From Dysgonomonadaceae bacterium zrk40 (GTDB lineage: Bacteria; Bacteroidota; Bacteroidia; Bacteroidales; Dysgonomonadaceae), in NCBI GenBank assembly GCA_016916535.1, contig CP070276.1:248001-312000 (forward strand): a stretch of 64,000 bases of DNA, read 5' to 3'. The notes beneath the pieces are model-generated. The model made no database searches. It saw nothing but the letters and a program-made list of their open reading frames with translations, and was not told the DNA's origin. Made by a program: the position numbers and the translations under genes. Of the stretch, positions 38,492 to 46,473 are shown one piece after another (positions within the stretch are counted from its first letter, which is position 1; the number at the start of each line of letters is the position of its first letter).

Positions 38492-39538
38492 ATGAAACAT
38501 CTCACACTGATTCTTACCCTCCTTTCCCTCATGTTGCTTGGCAGCTGTTCAGGGATCAAGTACCTTACAGTGGAAACCAGGGAGCCGGCACAGGTCACAT
38601 TGCCTTCTGAAGTGCTTTCAATAGCCATTGTAAACAATGTGGTCAAACAACCCGATGAGGTTGGCCACACCATTCAGAAGATCGGACATTCCACAAGTGA
38701 CAAGACAGAAGCATCAGCCGACAGCATGGCACTCTTTTATACAGAGGCACTGGCTCAGTTCTTAGAGGAAGAAGATTATTTTCACCGTGTACATTTTATA
38801 GCCGAGGGTCTGCGGAAAGACAACAATTTTTTCAGAGAAGAACCTCTGACTCCTGAGAAAATGAACGAGATTAGAAGTAGTACAGCTGCTCAAGCCGTGG
38901 TTTCACTCGACAAACTGATTCTTGAAACTCACACAAAGGAGCATTACCGTCAGCAGGGTTATAGCTACGGTCAGATGACTGGCAGGATCATATCGCTTAT
39001 CAGGGTTTATCTGCCTACAATGGAGGGTAAGATACCGGTGGTGCACTTTAGCGACAGTCTTGTATGGGAAGGGTTTGACATACGTGACGACAAGGCATAT
39101 GCTGAGTTGATGCTTCCATCGCGTGAAGAAGCGATGAAGCAGTTGGTTGTGCGGGCTGCTGAGAAAATGACCTATGTCTTTGCACCACATTGGGAGATGC
39201 AGGACAGGTGGTACTACACGCTTCCTTCCTCCTTGATGAGAGAAGGTGAGACTTATGCGAAAGCAGCCGACTGGCTTCTTGCAATTGAGAAATGGGAAGC
39301 ATTTTACAACAGGAGTTCCAAAAAAACAGATCGGGCAAAGGCTGCCGCTAACATCGCGTTGGCCTACGAGATGCTGGATGAGATGCAGCAATCGTACGAG
39401 TGGGCAACAATCGCCAACGATTTATTCGTTGAATCCACTTCGCCCAATTCACTCGAACGGAGGAGATCCCTTCTCTACAAGAATGAGATTGCCAGGAGGA
39501 TGAACACACTCAACCAGATCAACATGAACGAGATGTAA
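38492..39538 (+). CDS. Lipoprotein of unknown function (DUF6340-like)
   Basis: This 348-residue protein has a lipoprotein signal (LLSLMLLGSC, Cys about 19) and no enzymatic motif that I can see. A Rossmann-like or receptor-like N-terminal part (LPSEVLSIAIVNNVV) is followed by a region with AQAVVSLDKLILET, and the last ~100 residues are helical and TPR-like (AADWLLAIEKWEAFYN, AKAAANIALAYEMLDEM). The pattern reminds me of a Bacteroidota lipoprotein family annotated as DUF6340, but I cannot confirm this. It is monocistronic, with a terminator at 39572. Confidence 0.75.
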   Translation: MKHLTLILTLLSLMLLGSCSGIKYLTVETREPAQVTLPSEVLSIAIVNNVVKQPDEVGHTIQKIGHSTSDKTEASADSMALFYTEALAQFLEEEDYFHRVHFIAEGLRKDNNFFREEPLTPEKMNEIRSSTAAQAVVSLDKLILETHTKEHYRQQGYSYGQMTGRIISLIRVYLPTMEGKIPVVHFSDSLVWEGFDIRDDKAYAELMLPSREEAMKQLVVRAAEKMTYVFAPHWEMQDRWYYTLPSSLMREGETYAKAADWLLAIEKWEAFYNRSSKKTDRAKAAANIALAYEMLDEMQQSYEWATIANDLFVESTSPNSLERRRSLLYKNEIARRMNTLNQINMNEM

Positions 39539-39571
39539 ACAAACAATGATTGAAAGAGCGTTTTGCATGAT

Positions 39572-39600
39572 AAAAGAGAGGTTTCCAGCCTCTCTTTTTC
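39572..39600 (+). terminator. Intrinsic terminator after the lipoprotein gene
   Basis: AAAAGAGAGG pairs with CCTCTCTTTT around a 7-nt loop, followed by TCATTTTTTT. It separates the lipoprotein gene from rho. Confidence 0.85.
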
Positions 39601-39642
39601 ATTTTTTTGTTACCCGCTAGAAAAAAAAAGGAACAAACCTCA

Positions 39643-39848
39643 TTGGTTCTCAAAAAAAAGATTACCTTTGCAACAGAATCTTCAACAGTACATTGACTCA
39701 CTACTGTTATTCATTAGCTTTTATTTCAATTTAGATATATCCGGTCGTTTTGCCAAAGAATGAAATGGATCATCCGCATCCGTTGCGCAATTCTGACACA
39801 ATTCTAACAACATTTCATACAGAAACCATAACGTATTTTTTAATCCAA
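39643..39848 (+). promoter_or_regulatory. rho promoter and ~170-nt leader
   Basis: TTG at 39643-39645 and TACCTTTG at 39663-39670 (17 bp apart) form a good Bacteroidota promoter. Transcription would start near 39676, leaving an unusually long AT-rich leader before the rho ATG at 39849. No strong hairpin was seen apart from a short GGAT/ATCC stem near 39756-39770. Autoregulation through a long leader is known for rho in E. coli; here it is only a possibility. Confidence 0.6.
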
Positions 39849-41957
39849 ATGGCTTATAATATCATTGAGCTCAATGAAAAGCTCACAACCGAATTGCGGG
39901 TACTTGCAAAAGAGATGGGCATCAGACGCCCCGACGCATACAAAAAAGAGGAACTGATTTACAAGATCCTGGATGAACAGGCAATAGCCGAAACCAAGAA
40001 ACTGGGTCCTGAACCGGGTCCTAAACATGGCAGCAACGGCAGAAATCGTTCAGAGAACAGTCGCAATCAAAAGAGTAGAACTGCCGACAGAAAGACAGCG
40101 CCTGCAGCCAAGGGCTCCTCTACCCGGCAAAAGTCTAAACCTTCCAAAGCTTCATCAGGAGCACAACCAATTCAGACAGAGCAAAATGCCCCGACGAAGC
40201 AGGTTGCACAAAATGCTCCAACGAAGCAGGCTGCACAAAATACTCCCATGAAGCAGGCTGCACAAAATGCGCAGCCCAAAGCGCCGGAGAAGGCACCTTC
40301 TGCTGAAAAACAGCCCCAGGCCGAAAGACCGAGGTTAATCAAAAAAGAGGAGGTTAGTGTTAAAAAGACAGAAGAGCCAAAACAGGAAGAGCAAACTGTT
40401 GCAACTCCACAACAAACGGTCTCCGTCGACGCAGAAACAAAGAACACGGAGAAAGTTGCAACAAAGAGTGTAAGCACAGAAAAGAGTGCAAACACAGAAA
40501 AGAAAGAAGAATCAACAACTCCCTCACAGGCAAAAGCTCCTGAAAAACCAACCCAACTGGTCTTTCGCTCTTCCAAACATCGCAACGACGAGAAAAAGAG
40601 CACTCCCGCACCTGTGACACTCCCACCGGTAATCGCTGAAGACCCATCGGTAGAGGTAGCAACACCGGTCGAAAAGGAGACTCCTGTTTCAGGCGGTAAG
40701 ATGTCACTGCAGGATCTGATTGCTCCTTCACCACTGCAAGCAAAACAACAAGCATCTCAAGGAAAAGGGCACAATCAGGGACAACCTCAGCAACAACGGG
40801 AACAGCAGAAAGAAAAAGAGAAGGAGCCTGTCTACGATTTCGACGGCATACTCACCGCTACTGGCGTACTGGAGATTATGCCCGACGGCTATGGCTTCCT
40901 CCGTTCCTCCGACTACAATTATATGTCTTCTCCCGATGACATTTATGTATCGCAATCGCAGATCCGTCTCTTTGGTCTGAAAACAGGCGATGTGGTAGAA
41001 GGCCCTATTCGCCCTCCAAAGGAGGGTGAAAAGTTCTTCCCGCTGGTGAAGGTGGACAACATCAACGGCCGCAAGCCGGACGATGTGAGAGACCGGGTAC
41101 CGTTTGATCACCTGAAACCGCTTTTCCCCGACGAGAAGTTCAACCTCACAAAGGGACACAACGACAACCTCTCCTGCCGCGTAGTGGATATGTTCTCCCC
41201 CATCGGCAAGGGACAGCGTGGGTTGATCGTGGCGCAACCCAAGACCGGTAAGACAATGCTCCTCAAGGATATCGCCAACGCAATTGCCGACAATCACCCT
41301 GAGGTATACATGATCATACTGCTCATTGACGAGCGACCCGAAGAGGTGACCGACATGGAGCGGAGCGTGAACGCCGAGGTGATCGCCTCCACTTTCGATG
41401 AACCTGCCGACCGCCACGTGAAGATTGCCGAGATCGTGCTCAACAAAGCACGCCGCCTGGTGGAATGCGGTCACGACGTGGTGATCCTGCTCGACTCCAT
41501 CACCCGCCTGGCACGTGCCTACAACACCGTACAACCTGCATCCGGCAAGGTGCTCTCTGGAGGTGTTGATGCCAACGCACTGCACAAGCCCAAGCGCTTC
41601 TTTGGTGCCGCCCGTAACATTGAGCATGGCGGCTCACTCACCATCATCGCCACGGCACTTACCGAAACGGGATCCAAGATGGATGATGTGATCTTCGAAG
41701 AGTTCAAGGGTACCGGTAACATGGAGCTGCAGCTCGACCGCAGGCTCTCCAACAAGCGAATTTTCCCCTCGGTCGACATCATCGCTTCCAGTACGCGGCG
41801 TGACGATCTTTTGCTTTCGGAAGAGACACTCAACCGGATGTGGGTACTACGCAACTTCCTCTCCGACATGAACTCGGTAGAAGCGATGGAGTTCCTGCTG
41901 AACCGCTTGAGACGAACCTCCAGCAACGAGGAGTTCCTGATCTCAATGAACGATTGA
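39849..41957 (+). CDS. rho: Transcription termination factor Rho with long disordered insert
   Basis: Rho is a hexameric RNA helicase that ends transcription. The 702-residue product is much longer than the ~420 of E. coli Rho. Order: helical Rho-N domain (about 1-48), a low-complexity Lys/Gln/Thr/Ala/Pro-rich insert (about 50-327), a cold-shock RNA-binding domain ([14 protein letters not shown] onward), and the RecA-like ATPase with Walker A AQPKTGKT (near 462-470), Walker [17 protein letters not shown], and Q/R loop regions. Such inserts are known in Bacteroidota Rho, and in Bacteroides thetaiotaomicron the insert has been tied to phase separation. The ATG at 39849 is chosen over an upstream in-frame ATG at 39750 because MAYNIIELN begins the conserved domain. 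Confidence 0.96.
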   Translation: MAYNIIELNEKLTTELRVLAKEMGIRRPDAYKKEELIYKILDEQAIAETKKLGPEPGPKHGSNGRNRSENSRNQKSRTADRKTAPAAKGSSTRQKSKPSKASSGAQPIQTEQNAPTKQVAQNAPTKQAAQNTPMKQAAQNAQPKAPEKAPSAEKQPQAERPRLIKKEEVSVKKTEEPKQEEQTVATPQQTVSVDAETKNTEKVATKSVSTEKSANTEKKEESTTPSQAKAPEKPTQLVFRSSKHRNDEKKSTPAPVTLPPVIAEDPSVEVATPVEKETPVSGGKMSLQDLIAPSPLQAKQQASQGKGHNQGQPQQQREQQKEKEKEPVYDFDGILTATGVLEIMPDGYGFLRSSDYNYMSSPDDIYVSQSQIRLFGLKTGDVVEGPIRPPKEGEKFFPLVKVDNINGRKPDDVRDRVPFDHLKPLFPDEKFNLTKGHNDNLSCRVVDMFSPIGKGQRGLIVAQPKTGKTMLLKDIANAIADNHPEVYMIILLIDERPEEVTDMERSVNAEVIASTFDEPADRHVKIAEIVLNKARRLVECGHDVVILLDSITRLARAYNTVQPASGKVLSGGVDANALHKPKRFFGAARNIEHGGSLTIIATALTETGSKMDDVIFEEFKGTGNMELQLDRRLSNKRIFPSVDIIASSTRRDDLLLSEETLNRMWVLRNFLSDMNSVEAMEFLLNRLRRTSSNEEFLISMND
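40182..40262 (+). repeat. Three tandem 27-bp repeats within rho
   Basis: Three in-frame 27-bp units (40182-40208, 40209-40235, 40236-40262) plus a partial fourth encode 9-residue repeats of the form [27 protein letters not shown] (residues about 112-138). They lie in the disordered insert and keep the frame, so copy number could vary without harming the ATPase. Confidence 0.9.
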
Positions 41958-42009
41958 CAATAATATCAACTGACTCCGCATCTGTGGAGAAAGATATGGA
42001 CAAAAACGC

Positions 42010-42045
42010 AACGCAGCGGTCACTATTAAGTGCCGCTGCGTTTTT
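42010..42045. terminator. Terminator between rho and truA
   Basis: AACGCAGCGG pairs with CCGCTGCGTT, extended inside by CACT/AGTG around ATTA, followed by TTTTT. The A-rich left flank allows termination on minus as well. Confidence 0.88.
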
Positions 42046-42090
42046 ATTACCCAAAAACTGTCACAAAAATATCTTATCAATCAGGTGATG

Positions 42091-42840
42091 TCATAACCAT
42101 ATCTCGTCAGGATACATCACATCCTCCAGGAAGAGGGCATGTCCCGGCACCGAGTCACCGGCCACATTGCGGTCTCGGGCTTCTATGATCCGGCGGAAGC
42201 CACGCTCATCCAATCTTCCCCTGCCCGCTTCGAGCAGCGTGCCGATGATGGCACGTACCATGTTGCGCAAAAACCGGTCGGCGGTAATGGTAAAAATATA
42301 GTGATCCTCCTTCTTGATCCATCCTGCTTTGGTTATCCGACAGATATTGGTCTTCACGTCGGTATGCAACTTGCTGAAGCTGGTAAAATCGTCATACTCC
42401 TTCAATACTTCACACAATACATTCATCTTTTCCAGATCGGGATTGAAATGAACCCTGTAAGTCATTTCATGTTGAAAGGGATCCTTTCGGGTGGTGAGAT
42501 GGTAGCTGTAGGTGCGTGAAAGGGCACTGAACCGTGCATGTGCATCAGCAATAACCGGACGGATTTCCTGCACAGCAATATCTTTCGGAAGGAAATTGTT
42601 GAGTTTGTGAACCAGATCTGCTTCACCAAATGAATCTCCCTCCCAGTCGAAATGGGCAATCATCTTGCGGGCATGTACCCCCGCATCTGTTCTACCTGCA
42701 CCGGTGATCACCGTCTCGTGGCGCAGGATGACTGATAGTGATTCCTGCAGCACCTGCTGAACACTTGTACCGTTGGGCTGGACCTGCCAGCCCACGTAAT
42801 TACTTCCATTGTATGAGAGGGTGATAAAAAAGCGAGGCAT
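42091..42840 (-). CDS. truA: tRNA pseudouridine(38-40) synthase TruA
   Basis: TruA makes pseudouridine at positions 38-40 of tRNA anticodon arms. The 249-residue product has the family length, with the catalytic aspartate Asp52 in GAGRTDAGVHA, and SYNGSNYVGWQVQPN at the start, RTYSYHL and FLRNMVRAIIGTLLEAG later. It is the last gene of a minus-strand run (dnaN, exonuclease, lipoprotein, truA) and ends before the terminator at 42010. Confidence 0.97.
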   Translation of the reverse strand: MPRFFITLSYNGSNYVGWQVQPNGTSVQQVLQESLSVILRHETVITGAGRTDAGVHARKMIAHFDWEGDSFGEADLVHKLNNFLPKDIAVQEIRPVIADAHARFSALSRTYSYHLTTRKDPFQHEMTYRVHFNPDLEKMNVLCEVLKEYDDFTSFSKLHTDVKTNICRITKAGWIKKEDHYIFTITADRFLRNMVRAIIGTLLEAGRGRLDERGFRRIIEARDRNVAGDSVPGHALFLEDVMYPDEIWL

Positions 42841-42864
42841 CGTTCGTGTTACAAGAAAGGATGT

Positions 42865-43551
42865 TTACTTCAGTATGTAAAAGATATTTTTCTGATTCCT
42901 TGACGTAGAAACAAGTCCTAAAGTACGCTCTTTGCTCTTGGTTACATGTGAGATATAAAACGCATCTCTGATGACTCTTTCAGAATGATCCTTTTCGTTA
43001 ACGATGGTCAGATAACTCCGAAACACCAGAGGTGAGTCCTCTTTCGTAAACTGAGCTCTCTTCACAATAGAAACACCAATGTATCCTTTTTCGAAAGAGG
43101 ATTTGGGTATAGAATTAAGATTAAAAATCTGAGACAGAGCAATGGGAGTATAAGTTGTTTTTTCACCTGGTGGGATAAACAATCTCTCATTTGGGAGCTC
43201 GACCTTTCCGCTGAAGGATCCGGTAGAAACGTAGGCATTGTTTTGACTACTCATGCTTCCGCTAATTCTACCACGGTTGACATCCTGATACACTTTATCA
43301 TCCACACTAACCACCGATTTGTTCCAATCCACACTGATCGGATCATCCGAACGGTTTTCAATCTGATAGACAAACTCTCCGTTACGATCACTGAATGAAT
43401 AGGTAACCACAACAGTTGTATCATTGTGAATAAAGCTACCATCCTCAGCCTGAACCAAGGTATCATTGTATGCGTTCACATTGGAGTAATAATAAGTGGA
43501 ACAACCTGATAGGGCAAAAACCATCAGTAACAAAGAGAATGAATGTTTCAT
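42865..43551 (-). CDS. Lipoprotein of unknown function
   Basis: I do not recognise the family. The 228-residue protein starts with a lipoprotein signal (LLLMVFALSGC, Cys about 17) and continues with beta-rich sequence (VVVTYSFSDRNGEFVYQIENRSDDPISV, given by position 48-75; a possible Ig-like fold). No catalytic motif is seen. It sits 24 bp upstream of truA and 9 bp downstream of the exonuclease gene, and its bases are AT-richer than truA. The tight spacing suggests shared transcription without a clear shared function. Confidence 0.75.
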   Translation of the reverse strand: MKHSFSLLLMVFALSGCSTYYYSNVNAYNDTLVQAEDGSFIHNDTTVVVTYSFSDRNGEFVYQIENRSDDPISVDWNKSVVSVDDKVYQDVNRGRISGSMSSQNNAYVSTGSFSGKVELPNERLFIPPGEKTTYTPIALSQIFNLNSIPKSSFEKGYIGVSIVKRAQFTKEDSPLVFRSYLTIVNEKDHSERVIRDAFYISHVTKSKERTLGLVSTSRNQKNIFYILK

Positions 43552-43560
43552 ATCTTTATC

Positions 43561-44334
43561 TTATCCGTTTAACCCCTTGAGACGAATTTTTGTTAATACC
43601 TGCTTGGTGTTGAGCGGGAAATCGCCCTCCATCATCCAGGAATAGTAGCTAGGCTCTTTGGCCAACACTTCCATAACCGGCTTTCCCCTGTGTTTGCCAA
43701 AGTTGAACACCTCTACACCCTTGTCGTTGTAAATGATTCTGCCGGCAAAATCGACATTGTTGTTAAAGCTGGAATACTCTTTCGAAAGGGATTCCACATC
43801 GTTTGTAAGATCGGGATAACGGTCCAGTTGTGATTTGAGCACCTCATAGGTGGCAATGGTGTCTGCTTCTGCCGAGTGGGCATCATCGAGCTTCTTGTTA
43901 CAGTAAAAGGCGTAGGCGGCCTCCAGGGTGCGTTGTTCCTTTTTGTGAAAAATGATCTGCACATCCACAAACTTTCGTTTGCTCATATCAAAGTCAACTC
44001 CTGCACGCAAGAACTCCTCTGCCAGCAATGGCACATCGAAGCGGCTCGAGTTGAACCCGGCAAGATCACATCCCTCCAGCTGTTCAGCCAGTGAGCGAGC
44101 CACCTGTTTGAAAGTGGGGCAATCCTTCACATCCTCATCGGTGATACCATGAATGGCTGTTGCCTGTGGCGGGATGGGCATCTCAGGGTTAATGCGGCGC
44201 GATTTGATCTCTTCTTTGCCGTTGGGATGAACTTTCAGAAAAGAGATCTCAACGATACGGTCGTGTGTGATGTTGATCCCTGTTGTTTCAAGGTCGAAGA
44301 AAACAATTGGATTTTTGAGGTTTAACTGCATCAT
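43561..44334 (-). CDS. DEDDh 3'-5' exonuclease with C-terminal DUF3820-like domain
   Basis: This 257-residue protein has a DnaQ-type exonuclease domain: FFDLETTGI (ExoI, Asp and Glu), HGITDEDVKDCPTF and GFNSSRFDVPLLAEEF (ExoII), and DAHSAEADTIATYEVL (ExoIII with the histidine). The C-terminal ~70 residues, with FNFGKHRGKPVMEV and SYYSWMMEGDF, resemble the small DUF3820 domain. It follows dnaN by 7-10 bp, so a proofreading role with the sliding clamp is likely but not proven. Either of two adjacent ATG codons (44334 or 44331) may be the start. Confidence 0.88.
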   Translation of the reverse strand: MMQLNLKNPIVFFDLETTGINITHDRIVEISFLKVHPNGKEEIKSRRINPEMPIPPQATAIHGITDEDVKDCPTFKQVARSLAEQLEGCDLAGFNSSRFDVPLLAEEFLRAGVDFDMSKRKFVDVQIIFHKKEQRTLEAAYAFYCNKKLDDAHSAEADTIATYEVLKSQLDRYPDLTNDVESLSKEYSSFNNNVDFAGRIIYNDKGVEVFNFGKHRGKPVMEVLAKEPSYYSWMMEGDFPLNTKQVLTKIRLKGLNG

Positions 44335-44341
44335 CAACAAT

Positions 44342-45466
44342 TTAATCGTTCAACATCATGGGCATCAGCAGCGTCAGCATCTCCTCATTCTCTTCTTTCT
44401 CTACTGGAAGAATCAACCCTGCCCGCGAAGGATCAGAGAGTTCAATCCGCACATCGGAAGAGGGGATGTTGTTGAGGATGTCAATCAGGAATGCAGCCTT
44501 GAACCCGATGTTCATCACATTCCCTTCGTAAGCGCAGGGAATCATCTCCTCCGCAGCGGTGAGGAAATCAATGTCCTGTGCAGAAACAACAATCTTCTCT
44601 TCCGAAAGCTGGAATTTCACCAGACTGCTGGCAGGATTGGAGAAGACTGCGACACGCTTGAGCGCATTGAGCAAAGCCAACCGGTCGAGAATAAATTGAT
44701 TGGGGTTGTTTTGCGGGATTACGGAGTTGTAGTTGGGATAACGCCCCTCAACAAAGCGACATACCATCTTGTATTCGCTCATGGTGATATAGGCATTGTT
44801 CTCGTCGAAGCGTATTTCAACCTGGCCGCTCTCCTTGGGGAGGAGGGCTTTGAGCAGGTTCGCAGGTTTCTTGGGCAGGATAAAGGAGGAACGTCCCTCA
44901 CCTTTCGCCTCAGTTGTGGTAACCCGAACAAGCTTGTGTCCGTCAGATGCCACAAATGTGAGGTCATCGGCTGTGATATCGAAATAGATACCGTTCATCA
45001 CGGGACGTAACTCATCATCGGCAGTGGCGAAGACAGTACGGTTGATGCCGGAAAAGAGGGTATCAGCCTCCAGTGTGATTGTCATGAAATCTTCCTTCAG
45101 CGGTTTCGGCTCGGGATACTCATCTCCCTTCAATCCCACAAAGTTGTATTTACCATTGTGATAGTAGATAAACACCTCCAGCGTTTCGTCGTTGATATCA
45201 ATTGTCAACGGCTGATCAGGCAGTTCACGCAAGGGGTCCAGCAGGTTGCGGGCATTGATAGCCAGGCTACCCTCACCTTCGGCACTGTTCACTTCAACGG
45301 TTGTTTCCAGCCTTGTTTCATTGTCGGCAGCCGTGAGTGAAAGCATGTTGCCCTTCAGGTCCAGGAGAAAACAGTCCAGTATGGGTAGGGTATTCTTGGA
45401 GTTGATCACCCTGCTGATGGCTTGCAGGTGATTCAGCAATGTTGCGCTAGATACTACAAATTTCAT
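44342..45466 (-). CDS. dnaN: DNA polymerase III sliding clamp (beta subunit)
   Basis: DnaN encircles DNA and tethers polymerase III. The 374-residue product has three similar domains (about 1-120, 121-245, 246-374), beginning MKFVVSSATLLNHLQAISRVI, with the typical NTLPILDCFLL, EGSLAINARNLLDPL and the C-terminal LLMPMMLND (usual clamp end is MPMRL-like). The ATG at 45466 is chosen over an in-frame start seven codons upstream. A TATATTTG box lies at 45485-45492. It starts the run exonuclease, lipoprotein, truA. Confidence 0.97.
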   Translation of the reverse strand: MKFVVSSATLLNHLQAISRVINSKNTLPILDCFLLDLKGNMLSLTAADNETRLETTVEVNSAEGEGSLAINARNLLDPLRELPDQPLTIDINDETLEVFIYYHNGKYNFVGLKGDEYPEPKPLKEDFMTITLEADTLFSGINRTVFATADDELRPVMNGIYFDITADDLTFVASDGHKLVRVTTTEAKGEGRSSFILPKKPANLLKALLPKESGQVEIRFDENNAYITMSEYKMVCRFVEGRYPNYNSVIPQNNPNQFILDRLALLNALKRVAVFSNPASSLVKFQLSEEKIVVSAQDIDFLTAAEEMIPCAYEGNVMNIGFKAAFLIDILNNIPSSDVRIELSDPSRAGLILPVEKEENEEMLTLLMPMMLND

Positions 45467-45484
45467 GATGCTATTTTTTTTGAA

Positions 45485-45492
45485 CAAATATA
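45485..45492 (-). promoter_or_regulatory. -7 box (TATATTTG) for dnaN
   Basis: A perfect TAnnTTTG match on minus 18 bp before the dnaN ATG, predicting a short leader. It lies in the 107-bp gap after xerD. Confidence 0.5.
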
Positions 45493-45573
45493 GGAAATAA
45501 TCTTGGAGCGGAACTCATTTTCCATATTAAATTTAACGTTCATAGGTCAGAAGTCAGCTACAGGTGATAAGCC

Positions 45574-46470
45574 CTATGCTTTGTTTCGCGGATGGTGTTC
45601 AATAATCTCTTGCCGAAGAAAGTTGCGGTCAAGGTGGGTATAGATCTCGGTGGTGGTGATCTTCTCGTGTCCCAGCATCTCCTGAATCACCCTTATGTTG
45701 GCACCCCTCTCCAAAAGATGAGTGGCAAAAGAGTGGCGCAACACGTGCGGACTGATTACCTTCTTCAGTTCTGCCATCTCAGCAAACAGTCTCAGATAAT
45801 AAAATATGGTGATACGGGAGATGGCTTTGCCACGGGAACTGATAAACACAACATCCTCATGTCCCTTTTTGATGTCGATCTGGGAACGGTATGGAAGCCA
45901 GTTGCGAATAGCTTGCAGCGCCGAGTCAGAGATAGGTACAAGCCGTTGCTTGCTCCCTTTACCCTCCACACGGATGAACCCCTCATCGGAGTATAGATCT
46001 GAAAAACGAAGGTTGGTCAGTTCAGAGATCCGCAAACCGCAACTGTAAAGTGTTTCGATGATGGCATAATTGCGTGTACCTTCGGCAGTTGACAGATCAA
46101 TCACGCCAAGGAGTTTGTCGATTTCTTCCACGGTGAGCACCACTGGCAGCTTCAGTCCAATCTTGGGTGTCTCCAACAACTCTGCGGGATTGTCTTCACG
46201 GAACTGATCCATCAACAAAAAACGAAAGAAAGATTTCATTCCCGAAATGGTACGGGCAATTGAACGTGGCGCGATGCCACTCTTGTAGAGTTGGGCCAGG
46301 AATAATTCCAGATGATGCTGTTCAATGTTGATGAAACTAAGATCCTGTTCATCAACAAAAACAATCAGCTTCTGAAGGTCGCTCATGTAGGCCTCGATGG
46401 TGTGAGGTGAAAGACCTTTCTCCAGCAGGAGGTGTCGTCGGTAAGATGCAATGATTGATGGTTGTGTCAT
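45574..46470 (-). CDS. xerD: Tyrosine recombinase XerD-like
   Basis: Xer recombinases resolve chromosome dimers at dif. The 298-residue product has the SAM-like core-binding N domain (about 1-90) and a catalytic domain with the expected residues: Arg in [11 protein letters not shown], Lys in [10 protein letters not shown], His and Arg in [19 protein letters not shown], His in [14 protein letters not shown], and the Tyr nucleophile in the same segment (IYTHLD). Length and the absence of phage or integron genes support a housekeeping role. It starts 3 bp after the stop of the hybrid kinase gene, so it may be co-expressed with it. Confidence 0.93.
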   Translation of the reverse strand: MTQPSIIASYRRHLLLEKGLSPHTIEAYMSDLQKLIVFVDEQDLSFINIEQHHLELFLAQLYKSGIAPRSIARTISGMKSFFRFLLMDQFREDNPAELLETPKIGLKLPVVLTVEEIDKLLGVIDLSTAEGTRNYAIIETLYSCGLRISELTNLRFSDLYSDEGFIRVEGKGSKQRLVPISDSALQAIRNWLPYRSQIDIKKGHEDVVFISSRGKAISRITIFYYLRLFAEMAELKKVISPHVLRHSFATHLLERGANIRVIQEMLGHEKITTTEIYTHLDRNFLRQEIIEHHPRNKA

Positions 46471-46473
46471 TGT

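Noticed and set aside
45574-46470. Tyrosine recombinase as sign of an integrated element
   Set aside because: XerD-type length and motifs, housekeeping neighbours, no attachment repeats or phage genes.
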